Of a stretch of 64,000 nt of DNA, positions 48,813-56,881 are shown piece after piece (the first letter of the stretch is position 1; every line of letters begins with the position of its first letter). The stretch comes from Paenarthrobacter sp. PH39-S1 (GTDB taxonomy: Bacteria > Actinomycetota > Actinomycetes > Actinomycetales > Micrococcaceae), in assembly GCF_030063245.1 (NCBI RefSeq), contig NZ_JASISR010000020.1:1-64000 (forward strand), given 5' to 3'. The notes below the pieces were generated by a model, which was not told the origin of the DNA, ran no database searches, and saw only the letters and a program-made list of their open reading frames with translations. Both the position numbers and the translations under genes were made by a program.

Positions 48813-49301
48813 CTACGAGCACGTAGGCGGCCCGTGGGCGTCCCTCAAGGTGGCGGCTACGCGGTTGCTTTCGACCTCGAACCGGGTTAGTAGCCGCACC
48901 ATGTCGCTGCGGTCCTCGGCGTTCCAATCTTCCAGCAGCTCATCGATGAGGGAATTTCCCGAACGCTGCAGTGCCTCCCCTGCCCATTGCCCGGCCTGGG
49001 TGAGCACGATCAGCGAGGCCCGCGAATCCATCGGGTCCCCGGAACGACCAACGAGTCCAGCCTGTTGAAGGCGCGCGGTTATCTTGGAGATGTTGGAGGC
49101 TCCGGTAACCATCCGCTCGGCCAGCGCCGAGGGCCGCTGGGCACCGGAGTTGTTCAGGATGGTGAGCAGCGTCAGGGCCCCCGGGTCCAGCACCACGCCC
49201 TCGCGCGCGGCGACCGCGGTGGTGAAGTCCGGCGCCGTCCATTGCGCCAAGATCCCGTTCAGGACCTGGATTAGCGCCGCATTCTGCTCCGTTGCGGCCA
49301 T
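48813..49301 (-). CDS. MarR family transcriptional regulator
   Basis: A 162-residue winged-helix protein: LDPGALTLLTILNNSGAQRP, SALAERMVTGASNISKITAR (recognition helix) and LVGRSGDPMDSRASLIVLT (wing). It starts two bases after the SDR stop, so the two are one operon. It probably represses its own operon through the inverted repeat upstream of the SDR gene. Confidence 0.88.
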   Translation of the reverse strand: MAATEQNAALIQVLNGILAQWTAPDFTTAVAAREGVVLDPGALTLLTILNNSGAQRPSALAERMVTGASNISKITARLQQAGLVGRSGDPMDSRASLIVLTQAGQWAGEALQRSGNSLIDELLEDWNAEDRSDMVRLLTRFEVESNRVAATLRDAHGPPTCS

Positions 49302-49303
49302 GG

Positions 49304-50047
49304 CTAGGCCTCGGTTCCGCCGTCTACGCGCAGCACGACGCCGGTGATGAAGGCGGCCTGGTCCGAAAGCAGGAAGGCGGTTGCGTTGGCGATGTCCTCC
49401 GGCTGTCCCAGGCGCTTCATCGGGATCTCTGCGGCGTATCCGGCCTTGGCCTTGGGAGGCAGGGAAGCCAGCGCGGCGGTTTCAATGGCGCCCGGCGCCA
49501 CCGCGTTGACGCGGATGCCCAGTGCCGCGTTTTCCTTGGCAACGCTGCGGGTCAAGGAAACCACCCCGTGCTTTGCCGCTCCATAGGGAGTCAGTTGGGG
49601 TGTGGCACTGATGCCTGCCAGCGAGGCGATGTTCACGATGGAACCGCGTCCCTGCTCCAGGAAGTGGGCGACCTGGGTCTGCATGGCCAGAAAGGTGCCG
49701 CGCAAGGTCACGTTGATGGTGCGGTCCCAGTCCGCGGCGGTGACCTCCTGCACGGGCTTGGGCATGGCCCCGACACCCGCGTTGTTCACTGCCATGTCCA
49801 AGCGGCCGAAGCTCTCGATTGCGAAGGGAACCAGAGCGTTGACCTCGTCCGCTTCGGCGACATTGGCATGCTTGTAGGCGGCGCGTCCGCCGGCGGCCTC
49901 GATGAGCGAAACGGTTTCGGCGCCGGCCTCGTCGTTGACGTCTGAGACGATGATCGAGGCACCGTCGGCGGCTAGGTGCAGGGCAATGGCGCGGCCGATT
50001 CCGGCTCCGGCTGCGGTGACAAGTGCTACCTGGTTCTCAAAAAGCAT
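49304..50047 (-). CDS. Short-chain dehydrogenase/reductase
   Basis: A 247-residue classical SDR: cofactor motif VTAAGAGIGRAIALHLA, NNAGVG, active-site Ser and YGAAKHG (Tyr and Lys), and FITGVVLRVDGG near the end. It is close to glucose-1-dehydrogenase and 3-oxoacyl reductase types. Start 50047 is supported by AAGGAGAA upstream and by family N-termini; a longer frame begins with unrelated sequence. Confidence 0.9.
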   Translation of the reverse strand: MLFENQVALVTAAGAGIGRAIALHLAADGASIIVSDVNDEAGAETVSLIEAAGGRAAYKHANVAEADEVNALVPFAIESFGRLDMAVNNAGVGAMPKPVQEVTAADWDRTINVTLRGTFLAMQTQVAHFLEQGRGSIVNIASLAGISATPQLTPYGAAKHGVVSLTRSVAKENAALGIRVNAVAPGAIETAALASLPPKAKAGYAAEIPMKRLGQPEDIANATAFLLSDQAAFITGVVLRVDGGTEA

Positions 50048-50078
50048 GAGAAAAGCTCTTCTCCTTGGGTCGAATTTA

Positions 50079-50093
50079 CTGTCGCATAGACAG
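50079..50093. promoter_or_regulatory. Inverted repeat upstream of the SDR-MarR operon
   Basis: CTGTC and GACAG arms around GCATA, 32 bases before the SDR start, next to a TAAATT -10-like box on the minus strand. A good candidate MarR operator. Confidence 0.45.
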
Positions 50094-50256
50094 CATATAC
50101 CCGGGAGGTGCCCAGCGGAACACCGGCCCGGCAAACACCTCGTCCGGTAACCTCCCGGTATCACGCCGCAATCGAGGCGCAATGCCCGGGCGGACCAACG
50201 TGCCCCGGAGCAGGACGAGGCTACAGGGTGACGACGCACAGGGGAGTGTTGAAGTT

Positions 50257-51243
50257 TTACCCGGAGACGACCTCACGCCGGGATTCCCAGCGCCGTAGCA
50301 GCATGGCGATCAGCACCGCCGCGGCAATTCCAATCACCGTGAAAATGACACGCTCAAGGGTCAGCTCGACACCGCGCTCGACGTCGCCGAGAGAGGCGAA
50401 GATCAACAGCATCGGTGTCAAGGCCAGCGCCTGCATCAGGTAGGCCCCTCCCATGGAATACCAGACGAGGAAGAACAGGCACAGCACGGCGACAATGACA
50501 GCGCCCCACACGGGCAGGAACAGCACCACCAGCAGGGCCACCACGGCCCCCAGGAAGGTGCCGATGAGGCGCCCGTTTAAGGTCTCGCGGCGCTGGTTGG
50601 GCAGTGGTCGCAAGGCCATCAGTACGGTCACGGCGATCCAGTAGCCATGGGGGATGTTATTGGTCAGGCTCCAGAACATTATCGCCGCGCACAACAGGCC
50701 CACTGCGATGCCGTGCTCCCAGGCAGTTCGCTTTTCCACGGGCAGGGTCGAAGCCTGGAACTTCAGCATGCGGGTGATGAAGGCACCTACCACGCCACCG
50801 GCAAGAATCCACAACGCCGCGGACCACCAGCTGAGGTTGATAGGACCCGGGCCAAACAGGATCACCATGATCGGCGTCAACGAGAGCAGCCCGGCGGAGC
50901 GCTGGTTGGTGACCGCAAACAGGACCGCAGAGATGAACATAAGCACCGCGATGGCCCACGGCGTTGAACCGGCCCATGCCGCCAACCCGCCAAGTGCGGC
51001 GCCCAGGACCACCAGCAGCGCCGCCTGGCGCGGTCGACTCACCGGAGTGACCGCCATCCCCAGGCCCATCGCCAGGCCAAATCCCATGCTGGCCGAGGAC
51101 CCTCCCAGCACGCTCACGATTGCGGAAGGAATCAGGATTGCCACTAAAAGCTTTAACGTTATCGGCAGGGTTCCCGGTTGGGGGCGGCTAAAAATCACCA
51201 TGGTGTCGTTACCTTTCCATGGGCCGGCGGGTAGCAGGTGCAT
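50257..51243 (-). CDS. FUSC-type membrane protein (aromatic acid exporter-like)
   Basis: A 328-residue membrane protein with two groups of hydrophobic helices separated by a short loop (FQASTLPVEKRTAWEHGIAV) and the FUSC-like segment HGYWIAVTVLMALRPLPNQR, then GRLIGTFLGAVVALL. This matches the FUSC/YccS/AaeB-like half. Start 51243 is preferred because GGAGGG lies just upstream. Efflux of aromatic acids is typical for the family, but the cytoplasmic domain of larger members is absent. Confidence 0.78.
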   Translation of the reverse strand: MHLLPAGPWKGNDTMVIFSRPQPGTLPITLKLLVAILIPSAIVSVLGGSSASMGFGLAMGLGMAVTPVSRPRQAALLVVLGAALGGLAAWAGSTPWAIAVLMFISAVLFAVTNQRSAGLLSLTPIMVILFGPGPINLSWWSAALWILAGGVVGAFITRMLKFQASTLPVEKRTAWEHGIAVGLLCAAIMFWSLTNNIPHGYWIAVTVLMALRPLPNQRRETLNGRLIGTFLGAVVALLVVLFLPVWGAVIVAVLCLFFLVWYSMGGAYLMQALALTPMLLIFASLGDVERGVELTLERVIFTVIGIAAAVLIAMLLRRWESRREVVSG

Positions 51244-51640
51244 GAACCCTCCGAGGATGGATTTGGTGAAGAGATCGGCATTAACAACCACCATACTGGT
51301 GCGAATCCCTCTCGATCCCACGATGGAACACCATTATTTTTCTGGCACGAATCACCCCCGGCAATCCGTCCCGTCTGCTACACCTGCAAGATGTGCGGGG
51401 TGGGCCAGGACGCTGGCCGCGCATGTCCGCCCCTTCACAATTGGACGTGGCGTGGTGTTTTCTTCGGTACGGGCGGCGGCCGCCCAAACGTCGCAAAAAA
51501 ATGTGACAGCGATCGTTGGAAACCGCAGGCTGCCGATTCTCGATTCGAACCATCCTTGAAATCCTTCGTTATCGAGAAGAGCTCCACCCAGCTCTGTGGC
51601 TCAAGGGTCACACCAGGCTTGACCGTAGTCCGCCCGGCGG
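51244..51640. other. Gene-free stretch
   Basis: About 400 bases between the FUSC gene and the decayed membrane protein. No supportable gene on either strand; only small palindromic motifs (for example ATGGAACACCAT). Confidence 0.5.
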
Positions 51641-51978
51641 TTGGCAGGCGCCATCGCACGGGCGGTCCAGCTGCTCTACGGAAAGTACTTGACTAAATGG
51701 AAAAAAGTTTCCTCGTACGGCGCGCCGCTGCTGGCCGCTGCTATGGGTGTTTGGGCCGTTGCGACGGCAAGCATCTGGCCGATGTTTCAGAGGTCGACCA
51801 AAGTCGGGTTCACGAAGCGGTTCCTGACATCCCTGGCCGCCTACTTCGCCCTGTACGGGGTTGCATTGGGTGTGGGGTCAGTCTCTCCCGGGACGGCAAC
51901 CTGTGGTTCTACATATCGTCCGCCATCGTCTTGGGCGGCATCGGCCTGGCCGCCCCCTTCCGCGAACTGCGCGCATGA
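51641..51978 (+). pseudogene. Small membrane protein, frameshifted
   Basis: One frame gives SSYGAPLLAAAMGVWAVATA and KRFLTSLAAYFALYGVALGV, then loses sense. Another frame starting near 51875 continues with SRDGNLWFYISSAIVLGGIG and ends at RELRA. Joined, they make a small two- to three-helix membrane protein; the break lies near 51865-51880. Its stop overlaps the ATG of the winged-helix gene (ATGA), a pairing common in Actinobacteria. Exact family not recognised; the N-terminus is unclear. Confidence 0.5.
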
Positions 51979-52634
51979 GCACTGCCTCGGATCATCCCCG
52001 TCACAAGCTCAATGAGCTCGTCCACTCACCGGTCCGCTTTTCCATCATGGCAGCGCTGGCTCGTGCGGAATCCTTCGACTTCAAGGACCTCCGTGACGCC
52101 ATCCAGGTCAGCGATTCCGTCCTCAGCAAACAACTGTCCGTCTTGGAAAAGGCCGGCTACGTAAAGATCAAGAAGACTTTCGCCGGGAAGATGCCGCGAA
52201 CCTCGGCGAGTTTGACCGCGAACGGACGCGAGGCCTGGACTGGACACCTGCAGATCCTGCGGGACATTGCGGGGGCTAATGCTCTGTCAGCGGTTCATGC
52301 GGATGGCGAGGAGTTTATGGCCCTCCGGGTTCTTGCCCGTGAGGACTTCTGTGGCTTCTTTCGTTGGTGTTGTCATCGGGGCAAAATGACCCCTCGCCAA
52401 GGTCCGGCTCGCCGTGGCCTTCATGGGCAAGCCGGGGCCGAAAGGCTGAAGATCGCAGCCAATGCCCGAGCGGAAGGCAAAACAGCACAGCAGGCCGCAG
52501 AACTCGTGCATCACCGCCGAACTCATCGACTATCCATGGCGCGCCGCCGTTCCTGTTCTCCGCGGGCCGACGTTGGTCCCGTGGAAAGATGTGCCCCTTT
52601 CCACCGGATCTCAAGGGGCAAATGGCCCCGCTAG
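51975..52634 (+). CDS. Winged-helix transcriptional regulator with an aberrant C-terminal extension
   Basis: A 219-residue frame. Residues 1-100 are a complete winged-helix regulator (LNELVHSPVRFSIMAALARA, VSDSVLSKQLSVLEKAGYV, GKMPRTSASLTANGREAW); such proteins normally end at about 100-110 residues. From about 52280 the frame runs on through an Arg/Ala-rich region without family resemblance, so a deletion or rearrangement probably removed the natural stop. The regulator domain itself looks intact. Confidence 0.65.
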   Translation: MSTASDHPRHKLNELVHSPVRFSIMAALARAESFDFKDLRDAIQVSDSVLSKQLSVLEKAGYVKIKKTFAGKMPRTSASLTANGREAWTGHLQILRDIAGANALSAVHADGEEFMALRVLAREDFCGFFRWCCHRGKMTPRQGPARRGLHGQAGAERLKIAANARAEGKTAQQAAELVHHRRTHRLSMARRRSCSPRADVGPVERCAPFHRISRGKWPR

Positions 52635-52714
52635 GCAGACTTGTCGACGGGATGGCGGCTTCGTCGTTTGCGCCGAGGGCCGGCGAGTGCCTGCTCGGCG
52701 GCCGGGAAAAGGAG

Positions 52715-52752
52715 CCGTGCTCATTTGAGCACGGATGAATTGCTCATATGAT
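52715..52752 (+). promoter_or_regulatory. Operator-promoter of the polyol dehydrogenase
   Basis: Perfect palindrome CCGTGCTCATTTGAGCACGG at 52715-52734. It overlaps a promoter: TTGAGC (52725-52730), 16-bp spacer, TATGAT (52747-52752). A further TGCTCAT half-site (52741-52747) touches the -10 box. The same half-site recurs before the transporter operon, so it is a candidate SorC-type regulator site. Confidence 0.6.
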
Positions 52753-52788
52753 ACTCTGAAGCAAAGTTCCTGCAACCGAGGAGATTCG

Positions 52789-54270
52789 ATGACGACACTG
52801 GCCTCCGCCGCCCTGCCTGTCCTGGCCGAACGCATCGGCGCCCCTGCCACACCGGGGTATGACCGCAGCACCCTGAAAACCGGTATTGTGCATTTCGGCA
52901 TGGGCGGCTTCCACCGCGCTCATCAGGCCATGTACCTGGACCGGCTGATGAATCAGGGGAAAGCCCTGGACTGGGCCATCTGCGGCGTCGGTGTGCTGGC
53001 CCACGATGAGAAAATGAAGCAGGTAATGGCAGATCAAAACTGCCTCTACACCCTGCTGCTGAAAAATCCGGACGGCACCCGCGAGGCCCGCGTCATCGGC
53101 TCCGTTGCGCAGTACCTGTTCGCGCCGGACGATCCGGAGGCGGTGATCGAGAAGATGGCTTCCTCGGAAGTGCGCATCGTTTCACTTACCGTGACCGAGG
53201 GCGGCTACAACTTCCACCATGTCACCGGGGAGTTCGACGCCACAAACCCGGACGTGCTGCTGGATCTGCAGCCCGGCGCCGCGCCGCGGACAACCTTCGG
53301 TCTCATCGCCGAGGCCCTGGGCCGTCGGCGCGCGCGCGGCATGACGCCCTTCACCGTGATGTCCTGCGACAACATCCAGGGCAACGGGGACGTGGCCAAG
53401 AAGATGTTCACTGCATTTGCCTCCCTCAAGGACCCCGAACTCGGTGACTGGATGGCGGCGAATGTTCTGTTCCCGAACAGCATGGTGGACCGCATCACCC
53501 CTGTCACGACGGATGCCGACCGGGAGGCCATCGCCGCCGAATTCGGCGTTGAGGATCAGTGGCCCGTGGTCTGCGAACCCTTTGAACAATGGGTGCTGGA
53601 GGATCATTTCAGTCTGGGCCGGCCCCCGTACGAGGATGCCGGGGTGCAGCTGGTGGAGGACGTCGAACCCTACGAGCTGATGAAACTGCGGCTGCTCAAT
53701 GCCAGCCATCAGGGGTTGTGCTATTTCGGCTACCTGACCGGCTATCGTTACGCCCATGAGGTCGCTCAGGATCCCCTGTTCGCCCGGTTCCTGCTCGATT
53801 ACATGGATCAAGAGGGCACTCCCACGCTCGCCGAACTGCCGGGCGTGGACCTGCCGCTTTACAAGCGCACCCTGATCGAACGCTTCTCCAATGCATACGT
53901 CCGTGACACGTTGGCGCGGCTGTGCGCGGAAAGTTCGGACCGGATCCCGAAGTGGCTGCTGCCGGTGATCCGGATCAATTTGGAGAACGACGGCGACATC
54001 TTCCGTTCAGCGGGCATCGTCGCGTCTTGGGCGCGGTACGCCGAGGGCGTCGACGAAAACGGCGGGGTGATCGACGTCGTCGACCGCCTCAAGGGGCCGC
54101 TGATGGCCGCGGCCGCACGGCAGCACGAGGATAAGCTCGCGTTTCTGGCCAACCGCGAGGTCTTCGGCGACCTGATCGACAGCGAGCGCTTCGTCGCCGC
54201 CTACCTGCAGACCCTCGATACGCTGCACACCGCGGGCGCACGCGCGGCCGTAGCGCAGCTCGTCGGGTAG
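52789..54270 (+). CDS. Mannitol/arabitol dehydrogenase family protein
   Basis: A 493-residue polyol-specific long-chain dehydrogenase that oxidises mannitol to fructose or D-arabitol to D-xylulose with NAD. Seen: IVHFGMGGFHRAHQAMYLD near the N-terminus (NAD-binding), SLTVTEGGYNF, PNSMVDRITPVT, and the catalytic KLRLLNASHQGL with its lysine. Start 52789 is chosen over 52735 because GAGGAGA immediately precedes it. The xylulokinase next door favours D-arabitol; mannitol or sorbitol activity is common in the family. Confidence 0.88.
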   Translation: MTTLASAALPVLAERIGAPATPGYDRSTLKTGIVHFGMGGFHRAHQAMYLDRLMNQGKALDWAICGVGVLAHDEKMKQVMADQNCLYTLLLKNPDGTREARVIGSVAQYLFAPDDPEAVIEKMASSEVRIVSLTVTEGGYNFHHVTGEFDATNPDVLLDLQPGAAPRTTFGLIAEALGRRRARGMTPFTVMSCDNIQGNGDVAKKMFTAFASLKDPELGDWMAANVLFPNSMVDRITPVTTDADREAIAAEFGVEDQWPVVCEPFEQWVLEDHFSLGRPPYEDAGVQLVEDVEPYELMKLRLLNASHQGLCYFGYLTGYRYAHEVAQDPLFARFLLDYMDQEGTPTLAELPGVDLPLYKRTLIERFSNAYVRDTLARLCAESSDRIPKWLLPVIRINLENDGDIFRSAGIVASWARYAEGVDENGGVIDVVDRLKGPLMAAAARQHEDKLAFLANREVFGDLIDSERFVAAYLQTLDTLHTAGARAAVAQLVG

Positions 54271-54348
54271 CTGACGCTCCTGCCGCCGGGCGGGGCGTCC
54301 ACATAGCCGCCTTCGCACCCGCGGCTCCCTGCCGTTACACCTCTGCGG

Positions 54349-55749
54349 CTAAACCCCGTAGACGGCCAACCGCGCCTGATTGTAGCGGCCGCGCACCTCG
54401 GCGCCCCATCCGCCGTCGGGCTCAAAGGACGCCTCGATCCGGCGCCCCCACGCCGGCAATTCGCCGGTGGCGGCCCAGACAGCTTGGCGGGCCGCACCAA
54501 GAGCCACATATTCGTTGGCCACCGGCACCTCGACGGGCAGCCCGAAAACCGTGGCCGCCGCCTGCCGCAGCGACCGTGATTTGGCCCCGCCGCCGATCAG
54601 CAGCACCCGCTCGGCGGGCACCCCGTGCTCCTTCATCCGGTCAATCGCGTCGGCCAGCGAATTCAGCACGCCCAGAACCGCGGCCCGGGCCACATTTTCC
54701 GCGGTCATATTCGACCGGCTCAGCCCCAGCAGGCTGCCATGGGCGTCGGGCAGGTTGGGCGTGCGTTCGCCATCCAGATACGGCAGCAGCATCAACCCCT
54801 GCGCAGCCGGGTCGGCTGCGAGCGCCATCGCGTCAAGGGTGGTCAGATCGATCTGCAGCATCTGGGCCGTCGCCGACATCACCCGCGCCGAATTCAACAT
54901 GGCAAGCAGCGGCAGGTGGTTGCCCGTGGCATCCGCGAACCCCGCGATGTGTCCGCTCGGATCGCGGGTGGGGGTGGTCGACGTGGTGAAGACCGTCCCC
55001 GACGTTCCGATGGATACAACGATTTCCCCCGGCTGCAGGCCCAAGCCAAGGGCGGCGCCGGCATTGTCTCCGGCGCCCGCGCCCAGCACGGCGTGTTGCA
55101 GACCCCAGGACGGCAGCACCGGGCCGCCCTGGCCGCCGGGTGTGAGTACCGGTGGCAGCTCCGGAACCCGGCCGAAGTAGCGCTGCAGCAGCTCGGGCCG
55201 GTAACTGTCCGTGACGGGACTGAAATATCCCGTCCCCGAGGCGTCGCTGCGGTCCGTGGTGAACCGCCCGGACAGCTGATAGTTCAGCCAGTCATGCGGC
55301 AGCACCACCCGCGCCAGGCGTGCGGCGGCCGCGGGCTCGTTCCGCGCCAGCCACGCCAGCTTCGTCAGCGTAAAAGAGGCCACCGGCACCACATTGACGG
55401 CATCCACCCAGGCCTCGGCACCGAGTTCGGCGCGCATGGTCCGCGCGTCGCCGGCGCTGCGGATGTCGTTCCAGAGCAGCGCGTCAAAGACCGGCTCGTT
55501 TTCTGCGTCCAGGGCCACCATGCCGTGCTGCTGGGCGGCCACGGAAACGCCCGTCACGTCCCCGCCCAGCCCCGGAATTCCGGCGCTGTGCCAAGCCTGG
55601 CGCAGCGCCGACGTCCAAAGATGCGGGTCGACGGCGGTCCCGTCCGGATGGGCGGCGGTGCCGCTGGCGACGATGCGCCCGGTTCCCGCATCGACGGCCA
55701 GCACCTTGCAGGACTGGGTTGAGGAATCGACTCCCACAACCGTCGTCAC
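54349..55749 (-). CDS. xylB: Xylulokinase
   Basis: A 466-residue FGGY-family kinase that phosphorylates D-xylulose. Seen: GVDSSTQSCKVLAVDAGTGR (N-terminal phosphate loop), SVAAQQHGMVALD, DALLWNDIR, SIGTSGTVFT, and IGGGAKSRSLRQAAA for adenine binding. The start is a GTG whose GTGA overlaps the stop of the upstream SorC gene (55746-55749), with AAGGAAAAA before it; longer frames upstream are only antisense-like shadows. It is convergent with the polyol dehydrogenase. Confidence 0.92.
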   Translation of the reverse strand: MTTVVGVDSSTQSCKVLAVDAGTGRIVASGTAAHPDGTAVDPHLWTSALRQAWHSAGIPGLGGDVTGVSVAAQQHGMVALDAENEPVFDALLWNDIRSAGDARTMRAELGAEAWVDAVNVVPVASFTLTKLAWLARNEPAAAARLARVVLPHDWLNYQLSGRFTTDRSDASGTGYFSPVTDSYRPELLQRYFGRVPELPPVLTPGGQGGPVLPSWGLQHAVLGAGAGDNAGAALGLGLQPGEIVVSIGTSGTVFTTSTTPTRDPSGHIAGFADATGNHLPLLAMLNSARVMSATAQMLQIDLTTLDAMALAADPAAQGLMLLPYLDGERTPNLPDAHGSLLGLSRSNMTAENVARAAVLGVLNSLADAIDRMKEHGVPAERVLLIGGGAKSRSLRQAAATVFGLPVEVPVANEYVALGAARQAVWAATGELPAWGRRIEASFEPDGGWGAEVRGRYNQARLAVYGV

Positions 55750-56789
55750 AGTTTTTCCTTGAGCTGGTATTCCTTCAGGTCTATTTCCTTCGAGTCGATT
55801 ACTTTCTGATCCGTTTCCTGCCGGCCTTTTTCCTTGATCAGCGCGGTGGCGAGGGATTCGTCCGCGACCAGCGTACTGACTATGCCTGCCGCAGAGGCGG
55901 CGCGGACGGCGGCGGCGCGTTCGGCCCCGTGCCCGACGGCGACGACCATGGGTGTGCGCTTGAGCTGGCTCAGACTGACGCCCAGGATCCGACTGTCCAG
56001 TTCGGTGACCACCGCCGATCCGGCCGCGTCGATGAGGCGTCCGGAGCATTCCGCGACCGCGCCGCCGGTGATGCCCTGCTCGCGTGCAGCGTTGTCCACC
56101 CGGTCCCAGACGGTGGATAGGCTCGGCGCCCAGGCACCGATGGCAATGACGGCAATATCCAGCTCATCGGCCTTCCGCAGGGCATCGGAAATTTCCGGCT
56201 GCAGCTTCAGCCCCGAGGCCATGGCGGCGCTGTCCACGACCAGCGGCGCCCACAGTGGCCAGGTGCGGCCGTTCGAGGCCTGTCCCAGCCGCTGGATCAG
56301 CTCCAGCGGATTGCCGTCGCCGGCCACCGGCAGCGCGCCCGCCAGCTGAACCACATCGCATTTGGGCAACTCGGTGACATACCGGGCGGCGAGGTCCAGG
56401 GTGCGGGACCAGGAAATCCCAAGAGTCATACCGGCGCGGACGCCGCCCATCAGTTCCCGGGCCACGGCGCGGGCCAGGATGTCGCGCTGCTGGACCTCGT
56501 CGCCGGCGGTTTTGACCACTACGAGTTTCCGGATACCCAGCCAGGCCGCCAGCTGATGCAGATCCTTCGGCGGCATGGAACCCGGCGTGCGGACCTCGAT
56601 CTTCACGATGCCCTCGGCGCGCGCCTCATCCAGCATCCGCGCCACCTGGAAGCGTGAAATTCCGTAGGTAGTGGCTATCTCGACCTTGGATCTATTGCCC
56701 AAATAGTAGTCCCTGCCGATGAGGGCAAGAAGCTCTTCATGCGTTGGCTGGGGCACGGGATTCTTCTTTCGGATAATGCGGATGAGCAT
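55746..56789 (-). CDS. SorC family sugar-binding transcriptional regulator
   Basis: A 347-residue regulator with an N-terminal HTH (IATTYGISRFQVARMLDEAR) and a C-terminal sugar-phosphate-binding domain (LGISWSRTLDLAA, DVVQLAGAL, AAREQGITGGAVAECSGRL). The last 25 residues are a charged repeat (DSKEIDLKEYQLKEKL) not usual in the family. It is divergent from the ABC binding protein and is co-translated with xylB, so it is the natural controller of this polyol cluster. Confidence 0.9.
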   Translation of the reverse strand: MLIRIIRKKNPVPQPTHEELLALIGRDYYLGNRSKVEIATTYGISRFQVARMLDEARAEGIVKIEVRTPGSMPPKDLHQLAAWLGIRKLVVVKTAGDEVQQRDILARAVARELMGGVRAGMTLGISWSRTLDLAARYVTELPKCDVVQLAGALPVAGDGNPLELIQRLGQASNGRTWPLWAPLVVDSAAMASGLKLQPEISDALRKADELDIAVIAIGAWAPSLSTVWDRVDNAAREQGITGGAVAECSGRLIDAAGSAVVTELDSRILGVSLSQLKRTPMVVAVGHGAERAAAVRAASAAGIVSTLVADESLATALIKEKGRQETDQKVIDSKEIDLKEYQLKEKL

Positions 56790-56863
56790 CAGGTCTTGCT
56801 CAAACGAGTCTATATGACTAGAGTCACTTTACAAATGAGCAACTGTTCGCTCTCAAATGAGCA
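56782..56863. promoter_or_regulatory. Divergent control region of the polyol transporter and SorC gene
   Basis: TTGCTC (56796-56801), 17-bp spacer and TAGAGT (56819-56824) form a candidate rightward promoter. ATGAGCA half-sites occur at 56782-56788 (over the SorC start), 56835-56841 and 56857-56863; the last two are 22 bp apart, two helical turns. TGCTCA also occurs at 56797-56802. They match the palindrome before the polyol dehydrogenase. Confidence 0.55.
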
Positions 56864-56881
56864 CGACGATTGAAGGGGCCA

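Noticed and set aside
52281-52714. Possible transposase remnant with CAAGGGGCA-type ends
   Set aside because: No transposase motif or inverted terminal pair could be confirmed, so it is left as an unexplained stretch.
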